DNA from: Desulfolithobacter dissulfuricans
Lineage (GTDB): Bacteria > Desulfobacterota > Desulfobulbia > Desulfobulbales > Desulfobulbaceae
Assembly: GCF_025998535.1 (NCBI RefSeq)
Contig: NZ_AP024233.1
Span: forward strand, 3,372,001 to 3,436,000
Direction of reading: 5' to 3'
Length of the DNA: 64,000 nt
A model generated the notes under the pieces. That model worked only from the letters and a program-made list of their open reading frames with translations, searched no databases and had not been told where the DNA came from. This document shows, one piece after another, positions 32,610-40,132 of this stretch (position 1 is its first letter; each line of letters starts with the position of its first letter). Both the position numbers and the translations under genes were made by a program.

Positions 32610-33665
32610 TTACTGTTTATACAGCGACTGGGCAGAAAGGACAACCTCGGCAAACTCTTCGACCAGTTCCGGATCAAACTGGGTTCCGGCACAGTTTCGA
32701 AGTTCAGCCACGGCTTCCACCCGGGTGAGATTGCGACGGTAGTTTCGGCGTGAGGTCATGGCATCGTAGCTGTCGGCAATGGTGATGATCCGGGTGAGGA
32801 TATCGAGATCGTTTTCACCTATACCATCGGGATAGCCCTTGCCGTCGAGACGCTCATGGTGGTGTCTGATGATATGGCGTTCCCGCTCCATGAAGGTGAG
32901 CGGTTCGATGATACTGGCCCCCACTTCCGGATGCTTGCGGATAAGTTCCCATTCCTCGGCCGTGAGACTGCCCGGCTTCTGGATACAGGAGAGATCGATG
33001 ACCAGCTTGCCGATATCATGGAACTGGGAGGCCCGCCGGAGAATCACGTACTCCTCCTCGGGGAGCTGTATCTTTTCCGCCAGCATCATCGAGTATTCGG
33101 TTACCCGGCGGGTATGCCCGGCCGTATACTCGTCCTTCTCTTCCATGGCGGCCTGGAGACTGGACATGATCTGGACGGTGGCGTTTTCCAGGTGATGGCT
33201 GTACTTCTCAAGGAGAATATTCTTTTCCGCCAGTTCCCTTGTCTTGTCACGGACCTCCTCTTCCAGGCTCTGGCGGTAGATTTTTTCCTGGCGGACATAG
33301 TTGCGCTTTTCGATGGCCCGGCGGATCTTGACGTGGAACAGTTCCAGGTCTTCGATGGGTTTGGTCATGAAGTCATAGGCCCCCAGGTTGATGGCCTTGA
33401 CCGCATAATCCATGGAACCGGCCCCGGTCAGGAAAAGGACCGGTATATCGAGCTTTTTATTGTTGATTCCCTCCAGGGTTTCAAAACCGTCCATATCCGG
33501 CATATTGATGTCGAGCAAAATGACGTCAAAGTCGTCGTTGACCTTTTCAAGAACCTCGCGGCCGGATGAAACGGCTATCACTTCATGGTTGAACATGAGC
33601 AGGATCTTCTCCACCGCCATACGGACAAGATCATCGTCATCAGCTATGAGAATTTTGGAACCCAT
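32610..33665 (-). CDS. Response regulator with HD-GYP phosphodiesterase domain
   Basis: 351 residues. REC domain (1-125) with phospho-acceptor Asp52 in VILLDINMPDMDG and Lys102 in DFMTKPIED. A helical linker (125-165) leads to an HD-GYP domain: HTRR at 184, HD at 216-217 in FHDIGKL, and HHHERLDGKGYPDG at 268-281. HD-GYP proteins hydrolyse cyclic di-GMP; phosphorylation presumably switches it. All metal ligands are visible so it should be active. No cognate histidine kinase is adjacent, so it is an orphan regulator. Confidence 0.93.
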   Translation of the reverse strand: MGSKILIADDDDLVRMAVEKILLMFNHEVIAVSSGREVLEKVNDDFDVILLDINMPDMDGFETLEGINNKKLDIPVLFLTGAGSMDYAVKAINLGAYDFMTKPIEDLELFHVKIRRAIEKRNYVRQEKIYRQSLEEEVRDKTRELAEKNILLEKYSHHLENATVQIMSSLQAAMEEKDEYTAGHTRRVTEYSMMLAEKIQLPEEEYVILRRASQFHDIGKLVIDLSCIQKPGSLTAEEWELIRKHPEVGASIIEPLTFMERERHIIRHHHERLDGKGYPDGIGENDLDILTRIITIADSYDAMTSRRNYRRNLTRVEAVAELRNCAGTQFDPELVEEFAEVVLSAQSLYKQ

Positions 33666-33921
33666 TTTTGTCGGTCACTTCATGTAAGAGTTCATCAGGA
33701 TCAGAATACCGGTACATCTCCGGGGTGTGGATAAACCGAAGTCCGTCATCCAGACACGAACCGGTTCGAGAACATGATTGCTCGAAAAAAACGTTTTTTT
33801 TCACCTGAATCCAAGCGTGACGCACTTGCAACAGGTGTAGCGACTTTCAACACCTGCTACGTGCAGTGTCGCATAAATTTGTCCCGGTGCAAAACAAAAA
33901 AACCACCGGTCGGCCTCCCGC

Positions 33922-34980
33922 TTATATTTTCCAGTATGATCTGGTCACATTCATGGCCTGATCCAGAGAGGCGAGCTGGACCGCCGAACTGGACAGATTC
34001 TCGGCCGTGGTCGGATCAAGCCATGGCTTTGCTCCGAGCTGTTCACCGCAAAGCTCCTCAAGGACCGCCAGGGCGCCGTCCCGCATACCCCGCAGATTGT
34101 AACCTCCCTCCAGGGTAACCAGCAGCCGGCCTTCGCAGAGTTTTTCAGCCAGGTTGACCATAACCCTGGTCAGGTAGGCAAAACCGGCCGGGGTGACCTT
34201 CATGGCTCCCAGGGGGTCGCCATCATAGATATCGAATCCGCAGGAGACAAGGATAAGCTGCGGCTCGAACCTCCGGGCCACCGGTGCTATCAGCTCGTTG
34301 AATATGCGGGCATACTCCATATCCCCCTGTCCTCCCGACAGGGGGACGTTAACCGTAAATCCCTCGCCACTCTCCCGGCCAGTCTCCATCACCGCCCCGG
34401 TGCCGGGATAATAGGGAAACTGGTGGGTCGAGCAGTACAGAACCCTGTCGGTTTCATAAAAGCTGTGTTGGGTCCCGTTGCCGTGATGGAGATCCCAGTC
34501 GACTATAAATATCCGTTCCAGGCCCAGGTTGGCCTGGGCCCAGCGGGCACCAACCGCCACGTTGTTAAACAGGCAAAAGCCCATGGAGCGGTCCTTTTCC
34601 GCATGGTGGCCCGGCGGACGAACCAGGCAGAAACCATTATCCATCTCGCCGTCGTGTAGCCGCCTGATACCATCGATCACCGCTCCGGCGGCCAGCATGG
34701 CCGCGTCATAGGAACGGGCCGAGGTCTGGGTATCGGCGTCCAGGTAATCGTGACTCCTGCCGGCGGTCTCGGCCACCCGCTCATAGAGCTCCCGATCATG
34801 GTTGCGGATAATATCCCCGGCTGTTGCCGGTGCAAACTCGGGATAGAAGAAACGGGAGCCGATCTCGTCCCGATCCAGTTGTTCATAGATGACCCGCAGA
34901 CGGTCCGGTGATTCTGGATGGCTGATGCCGGGTTCATGTTCCAGAAAGAGATCGTCTCGGTAAACTGCTGTCTTGCGCAT
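33922..34980 (-). CDS. Histone deacetylase/acetoin utilisation family deacetylase
   Basis: Start set at ATG 34980 because AGGAG lies 8 bases upstream; an ATG at 34998 lies inside the neighbouring gene. Zinc amidohydrolase of about 352 residues: VRPPGHHAEKDRSMGFCLFNN (paired His), IVDWDLHHGNGTQHSFY (zinc-binding Asp/His), STHQFPYYPGTG, and SCGFDIYDGDPLG (zinc Asp), TLEGGYNL. Bacterial members remove acetyl groups from polyamines, acetoin pathway enzymes or other small amides; the substrate here is unknown. Begins 5 bases after the stop of the cyclo-ligase gene, so co-expressed with it. Confidence 0.92.
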   Translation of the reverse strand: MRKTAVYRDDLFLEHEPGISHPESPDRLRVIYEQLDRDEIGSRFFYPEFAPATAGDIIRNHDRELYERVAETAGRSHDYLDADTQTSARSYDAAMLAAGAVIDGIRRLHDGEMDNGFCLVRPPGHHAEKDRSMGFCLFNNVAVGARWAQANLGLERIFIVDWDLHHGNGTQHSFYETDRVLYCSTHQFPYYPGTGAVMETGRESGEGFTVNVPLSGGQGDMEYARIFNELIAPVARRFEPQLILVSCGFDIYDGDPLGAMKVTPAGFAYLTRVMVNLAEKLCEGRLLVTLEGGYNLRGMRDGALAVLEELCGEQLGAKPWLDPTTAENLSSSAVQLASLDQAMNVTRSYWKI

Positions 34981-34985
34981 GGGAT

Positions 34986-35588
34986 TTAGCTCCTGCATGT
35001 AAGAATCCGCTTCTCGGTGACCACCATGTCCATCAGTTGATCATGGGGTTCCACCGGTACCCTGTCCACCACCTGCAGCTCATAGGCAAGCCCTATCCGC
35101 TTCGCCCGGGGAGCCTGATGGCAGAGAAACCGGTCATAGAAGCCACCTCCGTAACCAAGCCGCCCTCCCCGACTGTCAAAAACCGAACCAGGCACCAGGA
35201 CCAGATCAATGGCGGCCGGATCCACACTCTGGCGGACTGCCAGTTCGGGCAGTGGTTCCGGTATCCCACAGTAACCGGGCGTAAGATCCCCGGCCGGATC
35301 GGTTATCCGGACCGCGAGCAGTCCCGGCGGCCGGACAATGGTCAGCGGTACGGACACCACCTTGCCCATAGCCAGACATCGGTCGATAAACCCTGTGGTC
35401 CGGACCTCGTCACGGAAATTGACATAGGCAAATATGGTTTCTGCCTGGTCAGTTTCGGGCAGGCTGAGAAGATTTTCCATAATGCGGCGACTCTTCTCTT
35501 CCTGTTCCTCCGGGCTCTGGGAACGGCGCCGTTCAAGCACCTGCCTGCGCAGCGTCTGTCGATCCGGGCCTGTATGGTTCACAGACAT
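34986..35588 (-). CDS. 5-formyltetrahydrofolate cyclo-ligase
   Basis: Converts 5-formyl-THF to 5,10-methenyl-THF with ATP, returning a dead-end folate to the active pool. 200 residues; LRRQVLERRRSQSPEEQ with later VLVPGSVFDSRGGRLGYGGG and FYDRFL are the ATP- and folate-binding signatures. Upstream gene of a two-gene unit with the deacetylase. In many proteobacteria this gene follows 6S RNA, but no such RNA was seen upstream here. Confidence 0.93.
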   Translation of the reverse strand: MSVNHTGPDRQTLRRQVLERRRSQSPEEQEEKSRRIMENLLSLPETDQAETIFAYVNFRDEVRTTGFIDRCLAMGKVVSVPLTIVRPPGLLAVRITDPAGDLTPGYCGIPEPLPELAVRQSVDPAAIDLVLVPGSVFDSRGGRLGYGGGFYDRFLCHQAPRAKRIGLAYELQVVDRVPVEPHDQLMDMVVTEKRILTCRS

Positions 35589-35645
35589 ACCTCCTGCCTT
35601 TTTCCTTATCCACCAAGTGTACCTTTTTTTGACCGGTGGGAGGAC

Positions 35646-35685
35646 AAAAAAAATCGCGGTACCCTGGAAAACCGGGCACCGCGAT
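35646..35685 (-). terminator. Rho-independent terminator of the yedE-like gene
   Basis: In the minus-strand sense ATCGCGGTGCCC pairs with GGGTACCGCGAT (one mismatch) around a T-rich loop, followed by eight T. Confidence 0.9.
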
Positions 35686-35718
35686 CCTGACGTTTTGTAG
35701 TGGTTATCAGTATTCCGA

Positions 35719-36990
35719 TCACATGGGTACGATCAGCTTATTGCTGTCCTCGTTCCAGGTAACGACCACATACCACAGGGCCATGACAAGTCCGATAAGA
35801 AGCAGGGTCGGTCCGTATCCCATGACATCGGGCAGGTAGACATACTTTCCGAGAACACCGTCGGCCTCGAAATCCATATCCTTGAACCAGGCGGTCATAA
35901 TGGAGTTGGAGATACCGAAGAAAGGTACCACCAGCCACAGTTTGATCTGCCCTTCACCCACACGCCACAGGGTTCCGGAACCGCAACCACCGGCAAACAT
36001 GGCACCGAGACCGAAAATAAAACCACCGACAACGCCGCCCCAGCCAAAGGTGCCGCGGACATAGTTCGCGGGATCGAGTACCGGATCGCCATCAAAACGC
36101 ATGGCCACACCATACTTGAGAACAGCAGCGCCAACGGCAACAATAAAAATGGACAGAGCAACGGATTTCGCCAGGGTACAGTCACCGGTCATATGCGGCT
36201 CCCTGAAACCCTGAACCATGCACCAGCGGCCGCGCTGCATGGCATAACCCAGGCCGGCGGATATGATCAGGATACCGGAAAGGGAGTTGATGTAATCGCT
36301 GTAGTCATCTCCGTCGAAACTGGTGTAGTTGTAGGCGCCCCAGACCAGAACAGCCAGAGCGATGAGACCGAGGATGAACTGGACCGCCATGGGAAATTCA
36401 ATGGTCTTGGCACCACCGGATCCCCAGGTTATGTATTCCATTTCCTTGTACAACAACCACAGTCCAAGTACGACACCAAGCACAAGCCCGAGCCACATGG
36501 CAAAACCGTTGGCAGCCAGGTTACCGATGGCATTGTACATGCCACCTACATTACAACCGCCTGCCAGGGCTGACCCGATACCCATCAGGATACCGGCTAT
36601 AACCGCCTTGACCAGCTCACGTATCGGGGGGAAGCGCAGAGCAAACTGACCGCCCAGACAGGCGGAAAGAAAGGCACCACCGACAAAGCCAAGACCGATG
36701 ACCGAGCCGGAATTGTACCATATGGACTTGGTAAGCACCCTGCTGCCTTCATCATTAATAAAACCGACGAGTTCCTGCATGTCGGTGTCCGAATACCATC
36801 CCACCATGTAGAGTATCCAGTCACCCCAGTTGCGGATGGCGCCAACCGCACCCCAGGGCCTCCACCAGGCCATGATCATGACACTCAGAAAGGCGACAAT
36901 GATACCTGTGACGGTGGCATTCCACTCATCCTTACAGAGTACCTTATACAACTGCTTGATTTTCTGAGCAAACAAGCTCTCGCTACTCAT
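35719..36990 (-). CDS. YeeE/YedE-family sulfur transporter (YTD cluster)
   Basis: Membrane protein of 423 residues with about ten helices. GGCNVGGMYNAIG, RGRWCMVQGF and FAGGCGSGTLWRVGEG hold the conserved Cys residues that, in the thiosulfate transporter TsuA/YeeE, relay thiosulfate through the membrane. It faces tusA, dsrE and two small genes across a 404-base control region. This gene set (YedE-like, TusA, DsrE-like and two hypotheticals) has been described as the YTD cluster characteristic of sulfur-disproportionating bacteria. Its probable role is import of thiosulfate or another sulfane-sulfur compound and delivery to TusA. Confidence 0.9.
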   Translation of the reverse strand: MSSESLFAQKIKQLYKVLCKDEWNATVTGIIVAFLSVMIMAWWRPWGAVGAIRNWGDWILYMVGWYSDTDMQELVGFINDEGSRVLTKSIWYNSGSVIGLGFVGGAFLSACLGGQFALRFPPIRELVKAVIAGILMGIGSALAGGCNVGGMYNAIGNLAANGFAMWLGLVLGVVLGLWLLYKEMEYITWGSGGAKTIEFPMAVQFILGLIALAVLVWGAYNYTSFDGDDYSDYINSLSGILIISAGLGYAMQRGRWCMVQGFREPHMTGDCTLAKSVALSIFIVAVGAAVLKYGVAMRFDGDPVLDPANYVRGTFGWGGVVGGFIFGLGAMFAGGCGSGTLWRVGEGQIKLWLVVPFFGISNSIMTAWFKDMDFEADGVLGKYVYLPDVMGYGPTLLLIGLVMALWYVVVTWNEDSNKLIVPM

Positions 36991-37116
36991 AAACTCCCCT
37001 CCTCTCTGTTCCTTGAATTTCCGATGAAGGCCGAAGCGCTCCGGGAACCTGAAACCCCTTTCAGCTCATCGTTTTTCCGACATGAGATCCTCTCAATATT
37101 CTCTTCCTCGCGTAAT

Positions 37117-37145
37117 TCTTTACCGTTGCCCACTATATTTGTCAA
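37117..37145 (-). promoter_or_regulatory. Promoter of the yedE-like gene
   Basis: Minus-strand TTGACA (37140-37145), 17-base spacer, TAAAGA (37117-37122), about 125 bases before the start codon. Confidence 0.55.
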
Positions 37146-37230
37146 GGTCGTTGACCATTCAGGCGGCAAAGAGCCACTTTTTTATTTAATTTTCTTTAAA
37201 GGAATTAATACGTTAAGGCCAATTACAATT

Positions 37231-37246
37231 TTGAATCACGATTCAA
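37231..37246. promoter_or_regulatory. Operator palindrome in the divergent YTD control region
   Basis: TTGAATCACGATTCAA: perfect 6-base arms around CACG, 7 bases upstream of the tusA -35 box. Position suggests an activator site for tusA or a regulator serving both directions. Confidence 0.6.
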
Positions 37247-37253
37247 TTATAAC

Positions 37254-37282
37254 TTGACAGACAAAGTGGTTTTCTGTATACA
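37254..37282 (+). promoter_or_regulatory. Strong sigma-70 promoter of tusA operon
   Basis: Consensus TTGACA (37254-37259), 17-base spacer, TATACA (37277-37282). It leaves an untranslated leader of about 105 bases before tusA. Confidence 0.85.
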
Positions 37283-37394
37283 AAGCAATGCCGTATTATC
37301 TCTGCAGTCTTTCCGGGGAACAGCATACGGCAATTCAATGAAAACATTCCTGTTTTCATCCCTTTCATCATTATTTCTTAGGTAGGAGGATCAA

Positions 37395-37652
37395 ATGAGT
37401 GATTTCAAAGTAGCTCCTGATGGACTGGAGGTAGCAGCAGTACTGGATGCCAAGGGCCTGAGCTGTCCCATGCCCCTGCTTCGCACTAAGAAGGAAATCG
37501 GCAAACTGAAGTCCGGGGAAATTCTGCAGGTCGATGGTACCGATCCAGGTTCCCGTAACGACATACCTGGCTGGTGTGAGCGTGCGGGCCACGAGTATCT
37601 GGGCGAGAAGGAAGAGTCCGGCTACATCAGCTTCTTTATCAAAAAAGGCTGA
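37395..37652 (+). CDS. tusA: TusA-family sulfur carrier protein (YTD cluster)
   Basis: 85-residue sulfur-transfer protein. DAKGLSCPMPLLRTKKEI holds the persulfide-forming Cys24 in the invariant CPxP motif. Residues 1-15 form a short N-terminal extension compared with E. coli TusA. GGAGGA precedes the ATG. In this cluster it likely receives sulfane sulfur from the YedE-like importer or DsrE and delivers it to cytoplasmic sulfur metabolism. First of four closely spaced genes with a clear promoter. Confidence 0.95.
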   Translation: MSDFKVAPDGLEVAAVLDAKGLSCPMPLLRTKKEIGKLKSGEILQVDGTDPGSRNDIPGWCERAGHEYLGEKEESGYISFFIKKG

Positions 37653-37692
37653 TTCCTTACGCTGTTAACTTCACCCAAGGAGGAAAAAGCCA

Positions 37693-38025
37693 ATGGCTGC
37701 TGACCCGAATAAACTCGGTATATTTGTTACCTCTCCGCAGAATATGCGGCATATTCTCGGCCTCACCAAGGCTGCAAAACGTGCCGGAAAGAAGGTTATG
37801 GTATTTTTTACCTACAAATCCATCCATCTGACCAAGAGCCCTGAATTTGTCGAACTTTCCGAACTCATCGATGTAGAGGATCTTGCAATCTGCGCTGACA
37901 GCTACACCTGTGAGGGCTATGACACGGTCAAAGATATTCCCCGTGGTCTCATCGACAAGCAGATGCGTACGCAGGCCTTCCATGGCGCCATTCTTGAAGA
38001 ATGCGGCAAGTACATCGTAATGTAA
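37693..38025 (+). CDS. DsrE-like sulfur-transfer protein (YTD cluster)
   Basis: 110 residues with DsrE/F fold: GIFVTSPQNMRHILGLTKAAKRAGKK, then KVMVFFTYKSIHL, and Cys residues in LAICADSYTCEGYD where DsrE proteins carry the reactive Cys. AAGGAGG upstream. It follows tusA by 40 bases and probably exchanges persulfide with it. It is distinct from the DsrE-like protein at 12931, which has a CRAC motif. Soluble and cytoplasmic. Confidence 0.88.
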   Translation: MAADPNKLGIFVTSPQNMRHILGLTKAAKRAGKKVMVFFTYKSIHLTKSPEFVELSELIDVEDLAICADSYTCEGYDTVKDIPRGLIDKQMRTQAFHGAILEECGKYIVM

Positions 38026-38035
38026 GGAGAGAACA

Positions 38036-38383
38036 ATGGAATCTTTGAAAGTATACATCCTGATTGCCAACCGGACCTACAACGACGGCATCCGTTCCGG
38101 ACTGGGTCTTGCGGTTGAAAATCATTATGCCTATCCGGTTGTCATGAATGGTGAGTTCCCAACCATGTCCGAGTACATGTCCGAGAATATCGCCTGGATC
38201 TATGATATGGAAGGCGAAGTCCTGACCTGCGGTGCCCCTGCTCCTGAAAACCTGCCCGAGGGTGTGGAGTTCAAGGAAGTAAGCCTTGAGGAGCTTGGAG
38301 AGAGAATGCGGGAAGCCGATGTAATCATTCCCTACGGCCTGCCCAAGCAAACCAACGAACCGCCGCCAGCCTGTGCTGAATAG
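38036..38383 (+). CDS. Hypothetical protein of the YTD cluster (115 aa)
   Basis: Not recognised as a named family. Starts 10 bases after the DsrE-like gene with AAGGAGAG. The sequence alternates strands and helices (VYILIANRTYNDGIRSGLGL, AYPVVMNGEFP, IAWIYDME, GVEFKEVSLEEL) in a way that recalls the DsrE/DsrF alpha-beta fold, with a single internal Cys (LTCGAPAP) and one near the C-terminus (PPACAE). Likely one of the two conserved hypotheticals of the YTD set; may form a hetero-oligomer with the DsrE-like protein, by analogy with DsrEFH. Confidence 0.8.
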   Translation: MESLKVYILIANRTYNDGIRSGLGLAVENHYAYPVVMNGEFPTMSEYMSENIAWIYDMEGEVLTCGAPAPENLPEGVEFKEVSLEELGERMREADVIIPYGLPKQTNEPPPACAE

Positions 38384-38398
38384 GAAAGGAGACCAGCC

Positions 38399-38590
38399 AT
38401 GAGTGATGAAGCAAAAATGAAGATCCTGCAGGTATACCGGTCCGAGCCCAATGACGATGTCAAAAAGCTGGTTGAGATCCTCAACCGCGACCGGGACGCC
38501 GATGAGTTCAAACTCTATATTGATAATCCCAATTACGATATCCTGGTACAGAAGATTTTTGCCGCAGATAAAACCGTCTGCTGGTGGTAA
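38399..38590 (+). CDS. Small hypothetical protein of the YTD cluster (63 aa)
   Basis: AAAGGAG precedes the ATG, 15 bases after the previous gene. The product MSDEAKMKILQVYRSEPNDD... is charged and helical, ending in KTVCWW with one Cys three residues from the C-terminus, a placement that recalls DsrH/TusB, whose reactive Cys lies near the end; however it is shorter (63 against about 95 residues) and similarity is weak. Last gene of the tusA unit, closed by a terminator. Confidence 0.78.
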   Translation: MSDEAKMKILQVYRSEPNDDVKKLVEILNRDRDADEFKLYIDNPNYDILVQKIFAADKTVCWW

Positions 38591-38620
38591 TCTACCAGAG
38601 AAACAGATGTTGTATGCAGA

Positions 38621-38653
38621 AAAAACCTCTGTCCAGGCGGCAGGGGTTTTTTT
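38621..38653 (+). terminator. Rho-independent terminator of the tusA operon
   Basis: AACCTCTG pairs with CAGGGGTT (one G-T pair) around nine bases, preceded by A5 and followed by T run to 38653. Confidence 0.85.
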
Positions 38654-38727
38654 GTGTCATTCTTCGATCATGAAAAGGCCCGGGCAGTGGGCCTGATCCC
38701 CTCCTTTTTTACCCCTGCCTATTCCTG

Positions 38728-39851
38728 CTACTCACATTCCTGCAGAGCAGTGATGACCCGGTCGTGAAACCAGGGTCTGAACTGCCTGATCTTTTCGTTT
38801 TTCCTCGAAGGATGCACCCTGTTGGTGAGCAGGACGATAATCGACTCCTTTTCCGGATCTATCCAGAAGGAGGTTCCTGTATAGCCCAGGTGTCCCACAC
38901 TGGCCGGTGAAAGGAATCTTCCCCCGGAGGATCCTCCCGGGGTCGGGGTGTCAAAACCAAGACACCAGGTAGTCTCCTGCCCTGCCCTGCTCAAGGCCTC
39001 CCGCAACAGATCAGGAGCAAAGGGCAACACCCTGGCCTGGCCGCACCAGTGACTCAGAATTGCCATACATAGCCCCAACACCCCCTGACGGTTCCGAAGA
39101 GACCGGCATGCCCACTGACCCCACCCATGAGGTAGCAATGCTCGTCATGGACCTCTCCCCGCAGCACCCTGCCCCGCCAGAGACATTTTTCTGTCGAGGC
39201 AAAGCGGCCGCTGTCCTCCGTTCGGAATGGACCGGGCCGGAAAAAGAGAACTCTTTCCAGACCCAGAGGACTGCTCAGCCTTTTCCGGAAGAAGTTATCC
39301 AGGGAGCTGGAACTGCACTGTTCAACCACTTCGCCAAGGAGCATGAAGCCAAGATCAGAGTAGCAAAAATCCTGTCCTGGAGGATGGAGGAGCGGTTCAT
39401 TGGCAACCAGGCGCAACAGCCTTTCTCGCCCCTCCCGGCTGCAGTACGGTCTGAAACCTTTGAAAAAGGGTTTATACGGAGCCATTCCTGAACAATGGGA
39501 TACCAGATACCTCAGGGGTATATCTTTTTTATCAGCCGGTATTCTGGCCCCCAGATGGTCGCCAAGCAAAGTATCCCAGGTAGTCTTCTGTTCGCCGATG
39601 AGTGTGAGTAGACTCAGGGTGATAACCAGTGGTTTGGTCAGCGAGGCCAGATCAAAAACCGTGTTCTGATCTACCTCTTGCTCCCTCTCTCCATATCCCG
39701 TTGAACCAGCCCAGGAAAATACCTTTATATTTCCAGAAGTTAATCTCCTGAAAATCCCGGCAGCCGCTCCGGGAAACACTCCATCGGCAACACCACGTTC
39801 AAGCAGCTGTTTCAACAGGCTGGTAAGTTGTCTATCTGGTCGATTTTCCAT
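38728..39851 (-). pseudogene. Serine hydrolase, beta-lactamase/class C family, frameshifted
   Basis: Begins at ATG 39851. FDLASLTKPLVITLSLL holds the catalytic SxxK (Ser-Leu-Thr-Lys), and YSDLGFMLLGEVVE supplies the Tyr-Ser-x motif. After MGGVSGHAGLFGTVRG the frame is lost; the C-terminal third (LGLCMAILSHW to GHLGYTGTSFWIDPEK, with the family HTG-like GYTG motif) continues in another frame to 38728. One extra G in the run of five G at 39081-39085 (minus-strand sense) would rejoin them into about 375 residues. Such proteins act on peptidoglycan peptides, esters or unknown substrates. No signal peptide is obvious. Confidence 0.82.
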
Positions 39852-40132
39852 TTTTTTAAAAATGTTAAAAAGTTGTAAAAAAGGGTGTTTTCTGCTATAA
39901 TATTCCCATTATGGAAAAACATGTGCAAAATTGTGTGTACAGCCTGTTCAAACCTATGTTGAAAACTTGTACAAAGAGAGGAAAAACCGGTTATACACAA
40001 AATGCCAAGAAAGTATCCATACGATGCTGTTAAAATAAATTTATAATGATTTTAACATGTTAAACACTATATCCACAAACTAACACCCCTAATAGAAACA
40101 ACAAGGTTTTTAATATAATCAAGGAATTTATT
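39852..40132. other. Candidate replication-origin (oriC) region upstream of dnaN
   Basis: AT-rich 281-base gap. DnaA-box-like 9-mers: TTATACACA (39991-39999, exact to TTATNCACA), ATATCCACA (40069-40077, one mismatch) and, reversed, TGTGCAAAA (39922-39930, one mismatch). A perfect 14-bp palindrome TTTAACATGTTAAA lies at 40051-40064. The location next to dnaN, with gyrB, gyrA and parAB nearby, is typical of bacterial origins, but dnaA itself is absent here and the boxes are few. Confidence 0.45.
39873..39901 (+). promoter_or_regulatory. Promoter for dnaN
   Basis: TTGTAA (39873-39878), 17-base spacer, TATAAT (39896-39901). It would give a leader of about 225 bases containing the DnaA-like boxes, so DnaA could act as a repressor. 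Confidence 0.7.
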
